Counted from the stretch's first letter, positions 9,039 through 18,480 are shown. The stretch: DNA of 64,000 nucleotides from Coprococcus_C sp934318045 (GCA_934318045.1 CAKREY010000006.1:1-64000); one strand, 5' to 3'. The notes: generated by a model not told the origin, from the sequence alone. Numbers and translations: made by a program.

Positions 9039-11453
9039 TTATTTTACTTTTTCATAATACTTGGCTGAAAGTGCCTGCAGCACCTGTTCTGTCGTATAGC
9101 TGTCATCGTCCGTATAAATCGATGCGTACACCGAAAGGAACACGCCCGGTTCCACTTCAACAACCGCTGTTACGTCTGTACAGTTGTTTTCATATGCTGT
9201 ATAACTTTCTATGTTGTATAATACGTCCTTTCCGTCTATCTGTGTCGTCTGCTTCTCCTGGCTGTCTTTCATCTCCACACCATCAATCTCTGACATGGAA
9301 GTAAATGAAGCATCCAATGCTTCTTCCAGCGAGTTTGCAGTCAATACACGATAATCCAGATAAGAATAATTGTCTGACGTAAAATCCATCGTGTATTCAT
9401 TTGCATAATTAAACTTGAATCCGTCGATACAACCCTTGATCTTATATCCGACACTTTCGTCATAAGGCTGCAAAACCGTATTTTCCATCGTATGCTCTTC
9501 TGTGTCAGCATCACCGGAAGTTGAATCATCCGGTTCCTCTTCCATATCTTCGATCGGTGTTGGGCTGTTTCCAAGCAGGTCACTGATTGCATCAATGAAC
9601 GCTTTGATGTGTGTGTCTTCTGACACACGTTTTGTCCAGGCTTCTATCCGCTCTTTGTTTTGGTCAGTGAGCTGATTTAAATCATCCTCCGTCATCGTTT
9701 CGAAATCATAGACTGTAAGGCTCTCATCTTTTGCCTTCACATCGATCTTCGATGTATCGACAGACTCGGAAATCGCACCGGAACATACGGTCTTATCCGC
9801 CGCCTTTACATCTATCGAATCAATAGATACGGTATAGGTTTCTCCTTTTTTGATATCCTTCCATGCACCCTTATATGCAATCGAATATACATCTGCACCG
9901 ACGATATCTGCACTGGCTTTTCCTTCAAATGTATTATCTGCTTTGTTAAACGTCTTTACCCATTCTGCGGAGATATAATCCGTCGCACTGATCTTTGATG
10001 TCGTCGTACGGACATCTCCGGATTCTGTGATTTCTTTTGAAAACTCAAGCGGAATTTCCGTGTCCCCATAGAACAGTGTTACTGTTCCATGTGCATTTTT
10101 CTTCACATCATGGGACTCAAACTTGATTCCTGCAGATGTGCCGGATACATCAAAACTTAAGTTTCCGGACAGATCATTTTCTCCCGCATCGAGCCAGAAA
10201 TCATAATCAATCTTGACCATACCCATGAGATTGACCTGATCTTTGCAAGTCATCTTCACGGCACGTTTTCCTTTTATATATACCTTTATCTGCAAATCAT
10301 CCTTGATAATACTTGGAACAAGCTGTTTTGCCTGTTCGATGTATTGGTCGAAATCATCCTCGCTGATACCGCTTTCTTCCAACGACGACCCGGACTCTTT
10401 CACCGCTTCTGCCAATCCGTCCAGTGCAGCCACACATGCATCCTGCAGGTCTTCCTTTGCCCAGGTTACATAATACTCTTTTGCTGTGACCGTCTCACCA
10501 TTGACTGTGATCTTTGCGCGCCCCTGCTTCTCGAACTTTGCAGCATCCCAGATTGTCTCAAGTGCGCTGACATAACCACCTGCGACACCGCTTCCGCCAT
10601 TGTCCGATGCAAATAACTCGACATCTGTGTTTGGAAACGATGCTGCATCCAGGCCAAGGGCATCACCAATCGGTGAGTCTGCGATTGTGCCAAGTGGATT
10701 CTTCGCCGAATATGCCAGATATCCATCGACCAGTTCCGGCACACTCGCATATATCTTTTCTTCATCTGCATAGACATCCGCCGATACAAGTTCGCTGTCG
10801 CCAACATTTGATGTAAATGTTCCGGACAATTCCTTTTTCTTCTGGTCGATTGCACCATCAATCGTTATCCCGACGTTATACTCAGAACCCTCTCCGGGAG
10901 CAATACTCATGGAAAAAGATTTGTTTCCACCATTCTCCCTATACTTCTTCATGATTTCGTCGTATCCAACCAGATCATTGATTGCATCCTCGGATCCATA
11001 AGATTCGATTGTTTCCTCGATTGCATCGAGCACGACTTCCTTATCTGATTTGAAGATCCGTGGAAGGAAAATAACTCCGCATACTACAAGTGCAACGATA
11101 GCGACTCCTCCGCCAATCCATGCAGCAAGCCTTCCTTTTGTCATCGGTTTTTTTGGTTTCTTTCCATTTCCGGTTCCAGGCTGCGGTGTTCCTGGCTGCT
11201 GTCCGTAATATCCTGCCATGTTTGGCTGTACCGGCTGCTGTCCGTAATATCCTGCCATGTCCGGCTGTACCGGCTGCTGTCCGTAGTTTCCCGTCATGTC
11301 CGGCTGTACCGGCTGCTGTCCGTAATATCCTGTCATGTCCGGCTGTATCGGCTGCTGTCCGTAATATCCTGTCATGTCCGGCTGTACCGGCTGCTGTCCG
11401 TAGTTTCCCGTCATGTCCGGTTGTACCGGCTGCTGTGTGTTATTTTCGTCCAT
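9039..11453 (-). CDS. Membrane-anchored protein with PQ-rich tandem-repeat tail
   Basis: 804 residues. The N-terminal cytoplasmic tail is six near-identical 13-residue units of type QQPVQPDMTGYYG (residues about 7-84), then a basic stretch (GKKPKKPMTKGR). One membrane segment follows (AAWIGGGVAIVALVVCGVIF, about 110-130), then about 670 residues predicted outside the cell. The outer part is rich in beta-type repeats, Asp/Glu and Lys with no recognised catalytic motif; a linker near residue 630-660 is very acidic. It resembles DUF6583-like Firmicutes proteins by architecture only. It lies between another Q/Y-rich membrane protein and aroD. Function unknown. Confidence 0.8.
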   Translation of the reverse strand: MDENNTQQPVQPDMTGNYGQQPVQPDMTGYYGQQPIQPDMTGYYGQQPVQPDMTGNYGQQPVQPDMAGYYGQQPVQPNMAGYYGQQPGTPQPGTGNGKKPKKPMTKGRLAAWIGGGVAIVALVVCGVIFLPRIFKSDKEVVLDAIEETIESYGSEDAINDLVGYDEIMKKYRENGGNKSFSMSIAPGEGSEYNVGITIDGAIDQKKKELSGTFTSNVGDSELVSADVYADEEKIYASVPELVDGYLAYSAKNPLGTIADSPIGDALGLDAASFPNTDVELFASDNGGSGVAGGYVSALETIWDAAKFEKQGRAKITVNGETVTAKEYYVTWAKEDLQDACVAALDGLAEAVKESGSSLEESGISEDDFDQYIEQAKQLVPSIIKDDLQIKVYIKGKRAVKMTCKDQVNLMGMVKIDYDFWLDAGENDLSGNLSFDVSGTSAGIKFESHDVKKNAHGTVTLFYGDTEIPLEFSKEITESGDVRTTTSKISATDYISAEWVKTFNKADNTFEGKASADIVGADVYSIAYKGAWKDIKKGETYTVSIDSIDVKAADKTVCSGAISESVDTSKIDVKAKDESLTVYDFETMTEDDLNQLTDQNKERIEAWTKRVSEDTHIKAFIDAISDLLGNSPTPIEDMEEEPDDSTSGDADTEEHTMENTVLQPYDESVGYKIKGCIDGFKFNYANEYTMDFTSDNYSYLDYRVLTANSLEEALDASFTSMSEIDGVEMKDSQEKQTTQIDGKDVLYNIESYTAYENNCTDVTAVVEVEPGVFLSVYASIYTDDDSYTTEQVLQALSAKYYEKVK
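11202..11435. repeat. 39-bp coding tandem repeats (six units)
   Basis: In-frame DNA repeats encode QQPVQPDMTGYYG-type units. Units vary at Thr/Ala, Asn/Tyr and Asp/Asn positions. The near identity at DNA level suggests recent expansion and possible copy-number variation between strains. Confidence 0.9.
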
Positions 11454-11467
11454 TCAAACCTCCTTGC

Positions 11468-12436
11468 TTAGTAAGCCGCAACTGTTACTTTATCTAAAAT
11501 TGCACTTATAACCGAAAGAATAATACCAACAATCAACGCAACCGCACCGATTCCCATGATTGCGAAGAAATGGGAAGAGCAGATCATCAACCATACCAGA
11601 CTTGCAAGTGCAACACCTGCGCATGCAAGCTTTGGAACCTTCATATTTACAACGCTGAACACAAGCATTCCGATGCCTGCCAGCAAAATCAACCATGGTG
11701 TGATCAACAATGCGATCTTACCTTTTAACAGCAAATGCATTGTTCCAAACACTTCATTGGCACTGCTTTTCTTTACAGTTGTTCCAAGCTCATCCTGCAA
11801 TTCCCACAGAGCGGAACTTTCTGCTGCATCTAACTGATCCGCAAGCATTCCGGTTGTCATTGTATATCCATAGGATCCAAGCATATCAGATGCAATAATT
11901 CCAACATTTTTATCAATCGTGTTGCTGAGTTTTGCCAGTTCAAATAATGTAAGTCCATCGGAAGCTTTTAATTTCATCGCCATACGATCTTCTGTAATCG
12001 TTTCATTTACATGAATAGAAGCAAAATTCATAAATGGAACCAGTATCAATAACATCGCGCCTATGATTCCGAGCAGGCAATAAACGCTTACGCCCATCTT
12101 CTTCACATTACCGGTAAACTGATTTCCCACATTTTTGATTGAATTCATGACATTGGCAGCATTCTGCTGGTTATAGCTCTGCTGATACTGCTGTCCATAG
12201 CCCTGTTGATTATAATTTTGCTGATACTGCTGACCATAACCTTGCTGACCATAACCTTGCTGGCCATAGCCTTGTTGTCCATAATTCGACTGGTATTGCT
12301 GACCATACCCCTGCTGATCCACGTTCTGACCCTGCTGCACCTGATTGTATGCAGCATAAACCTGTTGATTATCCTGTGCCGGATTATAATAATTGGGCTG
12401 CTGATCAGACATCGTTGTTATATCATCTTTTCCCAT
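11468..12436 (-). CDS. Four-helix membrane protein with Q/Y/G-rich low-complexity tail
   Basis: 322 residues. Residues 12-91 are almost only Gln, Tyr, Gly and Asn, with repeated YGQQ units (for example QQGYGQQGYGQQ). One membrane segment is at about 118-140 (CLLGIIGAMLLILVPF). An external loop of about 90 residues follows, then three membrane segments ending in ALIVGIILSVISAI. The start is at 12436, where AGGGAGGA precedes ATG by 8 bases. It sits 45 bases after butyrate kinase with no terminator between. No enzyme motif is seen; function unknown. Confidence 0.8.
   Translation of the reverse strand: MGKDDITTMSDQQPNYYNPAQDNQQVYAAYNQVQQGQNVDQQGYGQQYQSNYGQQGYGQQGYGQQGYGQQYQQNYNQQGYGQQYQQSYNQQNAANVMNSIKNVGNQFTGNVKKMGVSVYCLLGIIGAMLLILVPFMNFASIHVNETITEDRMAMKLKASDGLTLFELAKLSNTIDKNVGIIASDMLGSYGYTMTTGMLADQLDAAESSALWELQDELGTTVKKSSANEVFGTMHLLLKGKIALLITPWLILLAGIGMLVFSVVNMKVPKLACAGVALASLVWLMICSSHFFAIMGIGAVALIVGIILSVISAILDKVTVAAY
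12164..12316. repeat. Low-complexity YGQQ-coding repeats
   Basis: Degenerate 15-bp (five-codon) units encode QQGYG and QQYQQ-type repeats on the minus strand. The central units are nearly identical in DNA. Confidence 0.8.
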
Positions 12437-12481
12437 ATATGTATCCTCCCTGCTACAACACATTTCTGCATTGTCATCTTT

Positions 12482-13549
12482 TTAGTAAACTTTTGCTTCT
12501 TCCTCTCCGTTCAATACGCGGAGTGCCCCCTGTGCCAGTGCAAGAAGTTCGTCTTCGCCGCCGTATACAGTAACCGGTGCGATAAACTGTACTCTCTTTG
12601 TGATCTCTTCGGTTGCATACTTGCCATATGCGATACCGCCGGTCAGGATAATCTGATCAACCTTACCGGAGAGAACCGCTGCCTGTGCTCCGATATCCTT
12701 CGATACCTGATATAAGAATGCATCGAATACAAGCTGTGCATGCTTGTCACCATTCTTTGCCATAGCCTCGATGTCTCTTGCATCGTTGGAACCGCAGTAT
12801 GCATTAAATCCTGCCTTACCAACCAGCTGCTTGATCATTTCCTTCTCTGTGTATTTGCCTGAATAGCACAGACGAACCAGCTCGCCGTTTGGAACGCCAC
12901 CGGCACGCTCCGGAGAGAATGCACCATCGCCATCCAATGCGTTGAATACATCTACAACCTTACCGCCTGTATGGGCACCTACGGAAACACCGCCACCCAT
13001 ATGAACAACAATGAGGTTCAAATCCTCGTACTTCTTACCAACTTCCTTCGCATAACGCTTTGCAACTGCCTTCTGGTTTAATGCATGGAAGATACTTGTT
13101 CTAGGAAGCTCCGGATGTCCGGAAAGTCTTGCAACATCCTGCAACTCGTCAACGACAACCGGGTCTACGATATAAGCAGGGATTCCAAGCTCGTCTGCGA
13201 AATCCTTTGCCAGGATACCACCGAGGTTGGATGCATGCTCACCACGTTTTGCCTCTACCAAGTCCTTTACCAGCGCATCGGTAACGGTGTATGTACCACC
13301 CGGGATTGGTTTCAGCAGACCGCCACGTCCTACAACAACATCCAGTGTCTTGATATCAAAATTGTTCTCAGCTAAAACCTTCGCAATAACATCCTTACGA
13401 AAGTCCTTCTGTGCAACGATCGAATCAAACTGTGCGATCTCCTCTGTGGAGTGACGCAGTGTCTCCTCGAACAACAATGTCTCATCTTCGAATACACCAA
13501 TCTTTGTGGATGTAGAACCCGGGTTGATGATCAGTGACTTATAACTCAT
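12482..13549 (-). CDS. buk: Butyrate kinase
   Basis: 355 residues of the acetate/butyrate kinase (ASKHA) family. It transfers phosphate from butyryl phosphate to ADP, giving butyrate and ATP. It shows the N-terminal phosphate loop NPGSTSTKIG, GRGGLLKPIPGG typical of butyrate rather than acetate kinases, VHMGGGVSVGAHTGGK and the C-terminal ILTGGIAYGK. Length matches Buk. It lies directly downstream of ptb, its usual pathway partner. A branched-chain acid kinase is the main alternative; pairing with Ptb does not exclude that. Confidence 0.95.
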   Translation of the reverse strand: MSYKSLIINPGSTSTKIGVFEDETLLFEETLRHSTEEIAQFDSIVAQKDFRKDVIAKVLAENNFDIKTLDVVVGRGGLLKPIPGGTYTVTDALVKDLVEAKRGEHASNLGGILAKDFADELGIPAYIVDPVVVDELQDVARLSGHPELPRTSIFHALNQKAVAKRYAKEVGKKYEDLNLIVVHMGGGVSVGAHTGGKVVDVFNALDGDGAFSPERAGGVPNGELVRLCYSGKYTEKEMIKQLVGKAGFNAYCGSNDARDIEAMAKNGDKHAQLVFDAFLYQVSKDIGAQAAVLSGKVDQIILTGGIAYGKYATEEITKRVQFIAPVTVYGGEDELLALAQGALRVLNGEEEAKVY

Positions 13550-13636
13550 CTTATTATCCTCCTTAAGATTTTATACTTGTCAAACATGAATCTGCATGCC
13601 ACCGGGCGGGATTCATATCTGCCTTCTTATTGGTTC

Positions 13637-14554
13637 TTATTTATTCTTCTTTAAGTTCTCAGCTACGATCGCTGCAAGGGCAATCGAATTCACCTTTGTC
13701 TCAAATGTATCGGAACGGGATGTCAGGATAACCGGTGCCTGTGTACCTGTTAAGATACAGCCATTCTTAACCTTTGCTGTGTGAACGAGTGTCTTGTATG
13801 TGATATTTCCTGCGTGGATATCCGGGAACAGTAAGATATCTGCATCGCCAACGATCTTACGGTTTGTAGCACCCTTGTGCTTTGCAGCTTCCGGATCGAT
13901 TGCAAGATCCATGGAAAGCGGTCCGTCCACGATACAGCCTGTAATCTTACCCTCTTCATTCATCTTTGTAAGCTCAGCTGCGTCTACTGTAACAGGCATC
14001 TTCGGATTTACTACCTCTACGGCTGCAAGCGGAGCTACCTTTGGACACTCGATACCACATGCATGTGCAACTGCAACTGTATTGCTGATGATATCTACCT
14101 TGTCCTCCAATGTTGGGTATGGAATAAATGCGACGTCAGTCAGGAAGAACATCTTCTCGAAGCCTTCAATCTCAAACAGACATACATGTGACAAAGCCTT
14201 ACCGGTTCTAAGTCCCACTTCCTTATTGAGTACACTCTTCAGGAATCCCTTTGTGTCAATGAGACCCTTCATGTACATATCTGCCTCTCCATCATGTACA
14301 AGCTTTACTGCTGTCAGGGCTGCTTCTGTCGGATCCTTCACGTCAATAATCTCAAAGCCCTCTAAACTCATATCCATACTTACAGCGATTTCCTTGATCT
14401 TATCACCATCTCCGACCAGAATCGCATCTGCGATATCCTTGTCCTTCGCTGCCTTTACTGCCTCAAGAACTGCATCATCCTGTGCAACTGCAACTGCAAG
14501 CTTCTTCTTGCTGCATGATTTGATCTGCTCAAGTAATCCTTCAAAATTCTTCAT
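13637..14554 (-). CDS. ptb: Phosphate butyryltransferase
   Basis: 305 residues, phosphate acetyl/butaryl transferase family. It converts butyryl-CoA and phosphate to butyryl phosphate, the substrate of Buk. Family segments include MYMKGLIDTKGFLKSVLN, the DVAFIPYPTLEDK loop and the C-terminal TGTQAPVILTSRSDT (phosphate/CoA site). The start is set at 14554 because GGAAGAG lies before it; the longer frame starts inside the neighbouring gap. It shares a transcript with the small membrane protein upstream and buk downstream, driven by the promoter at 14907-14935. Confidence 0.93.
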   Translation of the reverse strand: MKNFEGLLEQIKSCSKKKLAVAVAQDDAVLEAVKAAKDKDIADAILVGDGDKIKEIAVSMDMSLEGFEIIDVKDPTEAALTAVKLVHDGEADMYMKGLIDTKGFLKSVLNKEVGLRTGKALSHVCLFEIEGFEKMFFLTDVAFIPYPTLEDKVDIISNTVAVAHACGIECPKVAPLAAVEVVNPKMPVTVDAAELTKMNEEGKITGCIVDGPLSMDLAIDPEAAKHKGATNRKIVGDADILLFPDIHAGNITYKTLVHTAKVKNGCILTGTQAPVILTSRSDTFETKVNSIALAAIVAENLKKNK

Positions 14555-14586
14555 CTTTGTTCTCTTCCTTTCCTCTTCCATCCTCT

Positions 14587-14805
14587 TTATGAGTCTTTGT
14601 TATTTTTAACGTCCAAAATGGCAGAAACAGCGCAAAGTACGATCGCCACGAATCCCATGGCACGGTCGATATGCTTATTCATCTGCTTTCTTCGTTTTTC
14701 CGCAAGTTTACGCTCTTTACGCGACATGCGCTTCGCAGGTTCCCTGTAAAGCGGTTTCGCAGGCCTGGCTTTCTTCGGTTTTTTCGGAGTCTTCAGTTTT
14801 GACAT
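14587..14805 (-). CDS. Small basic single-pass membrane protein
   Basis: 72 residues. The first 48 are extremely basic (runs of Lys and Arg with Pro), followed by one hydrophobic segment (AMGFVAIVLCAVSAILDV) at the C-terminus. It lies 32 bases before ptb and is the first gene after the promoter at 14907-14935. The ribosome binding site is GAAGGTG. No family is recognised. Confidence 0.6.
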   Translation of the reverse strand: MSKLKTPKKPKKARPAKPLYREPAKRMSRKERKLAEKRRKQMNKHIDRAMGFVAIVLCAVSAILDVKNNKDS

Positions 14806-14906
14806 CTGTTTTCACCTTCTTTGACGAAATTACAATCGGACTTGTCTCTTGCATACACCTGATTCCACACGGGCTCCCTATGCAGGCGCAAGCAAATATA
14901 ATATAG

Positions 14907-14935
14907 ATTATACCATTTTAAGCGGGTTTTCGCAA
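14907..14935 (-). promoter_or_regulatory. Sigma-A promoter for the small gene-ptb-buk operon
   Basis: Minus strand TTGCGA, 17-base spacer, perfect TATAAT, overlapping the 3' end of the MATE gene. It would give a leader of about 95 bases. Confidence 0.7.
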
Positions 14936-16255
14936 TATCTGTTCCGGCGGCTTCGCGAAATAAGCGGCCGCAAGCAGAATTGTCATGCAGACCCAGCTGA
15001 TTGGCTCCGTAAGTGCCACGCCAAAATACGCAAGCCTTGGCACCAAAAATGCTGCCGAAAGCATTTTGATCACCATCTCTACGACGCTCGAACATACCGG
15101 AATCACTTTTCTTCCCATGCCCTGCAGGCTGCACCGCAGGATAAATAGTGGTCCAAGCACATAGAAAAATACGATACTGACACGTGAATACATCACTGCA
15201 GAATCAATGATCGTCTGATTGTCTGTCGATGCCAGCCAGGTAAATAACGGGCGTCCGAATACAAAGCAGACAAACACAAGCACGGTCGTAATTCCTGTCG
15301 CCATCACCATCGCATGGCGGATTCCCCTCCGGATTCGTGCCGGTTCCCAGGCTCCCATATTCTGGCTCACGTACGTCGTCATCGCATTTCCAAGGCAATA
15401 CAGGGATACAGTAAATATATCAAAGACTTTCCGCGCTGCTGTGTGGGCAGCCACGATCGCGGTTCCAAGTCCATTGATTGCGCCTTGCAGCACAATCGTT
15501 CCGAAATTCACGACAAGCGACATGAATCCCATCGCAAGCCCCGTCGTAAGAAGCTCACTGTACTGTCCTTCCACCGGCTTCCACTCATCCTTCTCCGGTA
15601 TGATATCCCGAAACTTAAGCAGGATATAGCCGAGACAGAGCACTGCCGAAAGTGCCTGTGAGAGGATTGTCGCCCAGGCTGCACCCTCGATTCCCATATG
15701 GAATCCATTGACAAACAGCAAGTCCAGACCGATATTCACAAACACAGAGATAATCAGACAATAAAGCGGCGTCCGGCTGTCACCAACCGCGCGCAGTACA
15801 TTTGCACACATGTTATAGACAGACACAAATATAATGCCATATAAAATGATGCGCACATACGCAAGCGCCGGGCTCATAATATCTTCCGGTGTTGCCAGAA
15901 GTTTCAGGATTGTCGGAATCAAAAGCAAGATTAACACGGTGAGCACAACTGCCCCTGCCAGCGTCAGCAACACAGTACCTGCCACCATGCGGCGCATCCG
16001 CTTAAAATCCTTTCCGCCAAAGCTGTTTGCAATCGGAATTGCAAACCCAAGTGTCAGGGAATTCAAAAATCCGATTAATGTGTTCGATACAACACTTGTG
16101 GCACCGACCGCCGCAAACGCCTCCGTGCCTACGAAGTTGCTGACAATCTTGCTGTCTGCCAGATTGTATAATTGTTGAAATATACTCCCGAAAATCATCG
16201 GGATGGCAAATAAAATTATCACCTTTGCCGGGTAGCCTTTTGTCAAATCTTTCAT
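14918..16255 (-). CDS. MATE-family efflux transporter
   Basis: 445 residues with about 12 hydrophobic segments in two homologous halves, as in multidrug and toxic compound extrusion transporters driven by Na+ or H+. The N-terminus KGYPAKVIILFAIPMIFGSI and GFLNSLTLGFAIPIANSFGG are typical of the DinF/NorM-like branch common in Clostridia. The start follows AAGGAA. The 3' end carries the promoter of the ptb-buk operon. Substrate is unknown. Confidence 0.9.
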   Translation of the reverse strand: MKDLTKGYPAKVIILFAIPMIFGSIFQQLYNLADSKIVSNFVGTEAFAAVGATSVVSNTLIGFLNSLTLGFAIPIANSFGGKDFKRMRRMVAGTVLLTLAGAVVLTVLILLLIPTILKLLATPEDIMSPALAYVRIILYGIIFVSVYNMCANVLRAVGDSRTPLYCLIISVFVNIGLDLLFVNGFHMGIEGAAWATILSQALSAVLCLGYILLKFRDIIPEKDEWKPVEGQYSELLTTGLAMGFMSLVVNFGTIVLQGAINGLGTAIVAAHTAARKVFDIFTVSLYCLGNAMTTYVSQNMGAWEPARIRRGIRHAMVMATGITTVLVFVCFVFGRPLFTWLASTDNQTIIDSAVMYSRVSIVFFYVLGPLFILRCSLQGMGRKVIPVCSSVVEMVIKMLSAAFLVPRLAYFGVALTEPISWVCMTILLAAAYFAKPPEQILRKPA

Positions 16256-16350
16256 TGGTTCTTTATTCCTTGTAAATTTTTACGCACGTTATCCCATCTG
16301 CGCGCGCACATAGGATTCCCGCGTCCCATAATCTTTTTTACACATACAAT

Positions 16351-16380
16351 ACCCCATCTGCACGCACGTACAAATGGGGT
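16351..16380 (-). terminator. Hairpin downstream of glmS, possible terminator
   Basis: A 7-bp GC-rich stem (ACCCCAT with ATGGGGT) begins 15 bases after the glmS stop. It lacks a clear T run, so termination here is uncertain. Confidence 0.4.
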
Positions 16381-16395
16381 CTGCATCTCTTATCA

Positions 16396-18210
16396 TTATT
16401 CTACCGTTACGGATTTCGCCAGATTTCTCGGTTTATCCACATCCAGTCCCTTTGCCTCGGATGTATAATATGCAACTAATTGCAATACAACCGCTGTTGC
16501 AAAGGATGTAAATTCACTATCCATCTTCGGAAGGCGAATATGCTGGTCACAGATACTTGGATCATTCACTTCCTCATCCATGCTGACAAGCACCACATAC
16601 GCACCTCTTGCCTTTACCTCGCGGATATTCGAGATAATCTTTGCATAGACATCCTCCTGGGTTGCCAGTGCGATAACCGGAACATTCTCGGAAATCAACG
16701 CGATTGTTCCATGCTTGAGCTCTCCTGCCGCATATGCTTCGGCATGCACGTAAGAGATTTCCTTTAACTTTAGTGCCGCCTCTAAACTCATCGTGTAGTC
16801 AAGCCCTCTTCCGATATAGAATGTGTCTGTGGCAAACTTGATATGATCTGCCACGCGCTTGATATCATCCGCACATTTCAGAGTCTCTTCCACGATATTC
16901 GACGCGTTTGTAAGTTTTGTCATAAATCTTTTTGCTTCCAGTTCGCTGATCAGCCCTTTTACCAGACCGATCCGGCATGCGATCAGATACATCGCTGCCA
17001 CCTGAACCGTATATGCCTTCGTTGATGCAACCGCGATCTCCGGACCTGCATGTGTATATAATACATAATCGCTTTCTCTTGCAATCGTGCTTCCCTTCAC
17101 ATTGACGATAGAAAGCACCTTGGAGCCACGTTTTTTCGCAAGCTTCAATGCCTCTAATGTATCGATTGTCTCGCCCGACTGGGAAAGTACGATCGTCAAA
17201 GTTTCCTCATCAATAATCGGATCCTTATACCGGAACTCGGAAGCACAATCTACATGCACCGGAATCCGAAGTTTCTTCTCGATCAGATGCTTTCCAACCA
17301 TACCAGCATGCATCGCTGTACCACAGGCGACAATCGAAATACGCTTGCAATCCTTAAATATCGCATCATCGACTCCGTCCTCCGTAAAGTCCGGAAGTTC
17401 CTGGTTGATTCGTGGTGCAATTGTATTACGGATGGCATCCGGCTGCTCATAAATCTCTTTGAGCATGAAAAATGGGTATCCACCTTTCTGCGCACTTGTG
17501 ATATCCCAGTTGACTGTGAGCATCTGCGGTTCTACTTTGTTTCCCTTCAAATCCTGGATGTCGATTCCATCTTTTTTCAATGTCAGGATGTGATACTCCG
17601 GTACAACAAAGTATTCCTTGGAAAACTCAATCAGAGCAGTCAGATCAGATGCAATGACGGATCCTCTCTCACACGAAGTCGCTACCATCGGGCTCACGTT
17701 CCGGATCGCATAGATCGTATCCGGGATATCCTGAAACATGATGCAGAGTGCAAATGCACCGGACAAGACTTTCACCATCTTCCGAATTGCCGATATCGGG
17801 TCACCCTCATAGAACTTGTTCAGAAGTGCTGCCACAACTTCGGAATCTGTCTCTGATACAAGCTGGTCTGCAAGTCCGTACTCTGTCACAATCTGACGGT
17901 AATTCTCGATGATACCGTTATGTATGAGTACGACTTTTCCGACCCGGTGTGGATGTGCATTTACGTCCGTTACCCCGCCATGTGTCGCCCATCTCGTATG
18001 TCCGATTCCACATGTGGCCGTCATCTTCTCCGACTCACAGAGCTTCCGTAACTCTGCGACTTTTCCGGTTCTTTTGCGGATCTGAATCTCTCCTTCTGAC
18101 AGCAGCGCAAGTCCTGCGCTGTCATAGCCACGGTACTCCAGTCGTTCCAATCCGCCGATAATAATGTCCTTCGCTGGTTCATTCCCCGTAAAACCTATAA
18201 TTCCACACAT
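16396..18210 (-). CDS. glmS: Glutamine-fructose-6-phosphate aminotransferase (isomerizing)
   Basis: 604 residues. It makes glucosamine-6-phosphate from fructose-6-phosphate and glutamine, the entry step to peptidoglycan amino sugars. The N-terminal class II glutaminase starts with catalytic Cys2 (MCGIIGFTG) and shows GHTRWATHG. Two SIS domains follow (for example VLSQSGETIDTLEALKLAK). It ends LAKSVTVE as usual. Expression is very likely controlled by the glmS ribozyme found upstream, which cleaves its own mRNA when glucosamine-6-phosphate accumulates. Confidence 0.97.
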   Translation of the reverse strand: MCGIIGFTGNEPAKDIIIGGLERLEYRGYDSAGLALLSEGEIQIRKRTGKVAELRKLCESEKMTATCGIGHTRWATHGGVTDVNAHPHRVGKVVLIHNGIIENYRQIVTEYGLADQLVSETDSEVVAALLNKFYEGDPISAIRKMVKVLSGAFALCIMFQDIPDTIYAIRNVSPMVATSCERGSVIASDLTALIEFSKEYFVVPEYHILTLKKDGIDIQDLKGNKVEPQMLTVNWDITSAQKGGYPFFMLKEIYEQPDAIRNTIAPRINQELPDFTEDGVDDAIFKDCKRISIVACGTAMHAGMVGKHLIEKKLRIPVHVDCASEFRYKDPIIDEETLTIVLSQSGETIDTLEALKLAKKRGSKVLSIVNVKGSTIARESDYVLYTHAGPEIAVASTKAYTVQVAAMYLIACRIGLVKGLISELEAKRFMTKLTNASNIVEETLKCADDIKRVADHIKFATDTFYIGRGLDYTMSLEAALKLKEISYVHAEAYAAGELKHGTIALISENVPVIALATQEDVYAKIISNIREVKARGAYVVLVSMDEEVNDPSICDQHIRLPKMDSEFTSFATAVVLQLVAYYTSEAKGLDVDKPRNLAKSVTVE

Positions 18211-18254
18211 AATATCTACCTCTATTCTATTTTCTTTTCATTCCACGTTGCTTC

Positions 18255-18325
18255 GATGCAACATCCGATGTTACATTTTTATGTTGTATTTCGATGTTAC
18301 ATTTTATGTTACATTTCTATACTAC
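18255..18325. repeat. Short direct and inverted repeats between ribozyme and glmS
   Basis: An AT-rich stretch holds about four copies of GATGTTACAT or close variants (TATGTTACAT, TATGTTGTAT), plus one inverted copy (GATGCAACATC) that can pair with its neighbour. It is transcribed as part of the glmS leader. Role unknown. Confidence 0.6.
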
Positions 18326-18329
18326 ATTC

Positions 18330-18480
18330 ACCGGTTACAGAACTTTGTTTTGCAGTTGCCTGCATATTTTCTTCTGTATACGCACCCGGTGTGTGCGGAA
18401 ACGCATCCGCCGAATCTTTCGATCACGTTTCTCCTCGTCATCCCAGACTTTTTCCGATCCTCCGGGACCTGGCGCTAAGG
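18330..18480 (-). ncRNA. glmS ribozyme: glmS ribozyme
   Basis: On the minus strand the conserved core is present in order: TTAGCGCC with the cleavage site just 5' of the G at about 18475, GACGAGGAGAAAC (from 18439), GATCGAAAGATTCGGCGGATG (split across 18404-18424) and GTAACC near the 3' end. The layout matches the catalytic core and pseudoknots of the known glucosamine-6-phosphate-activated ribozyme. The distal P3/P4 ends are approximate. It lies about 120 bases upstream of the glmS start. Confidence 0.92.
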
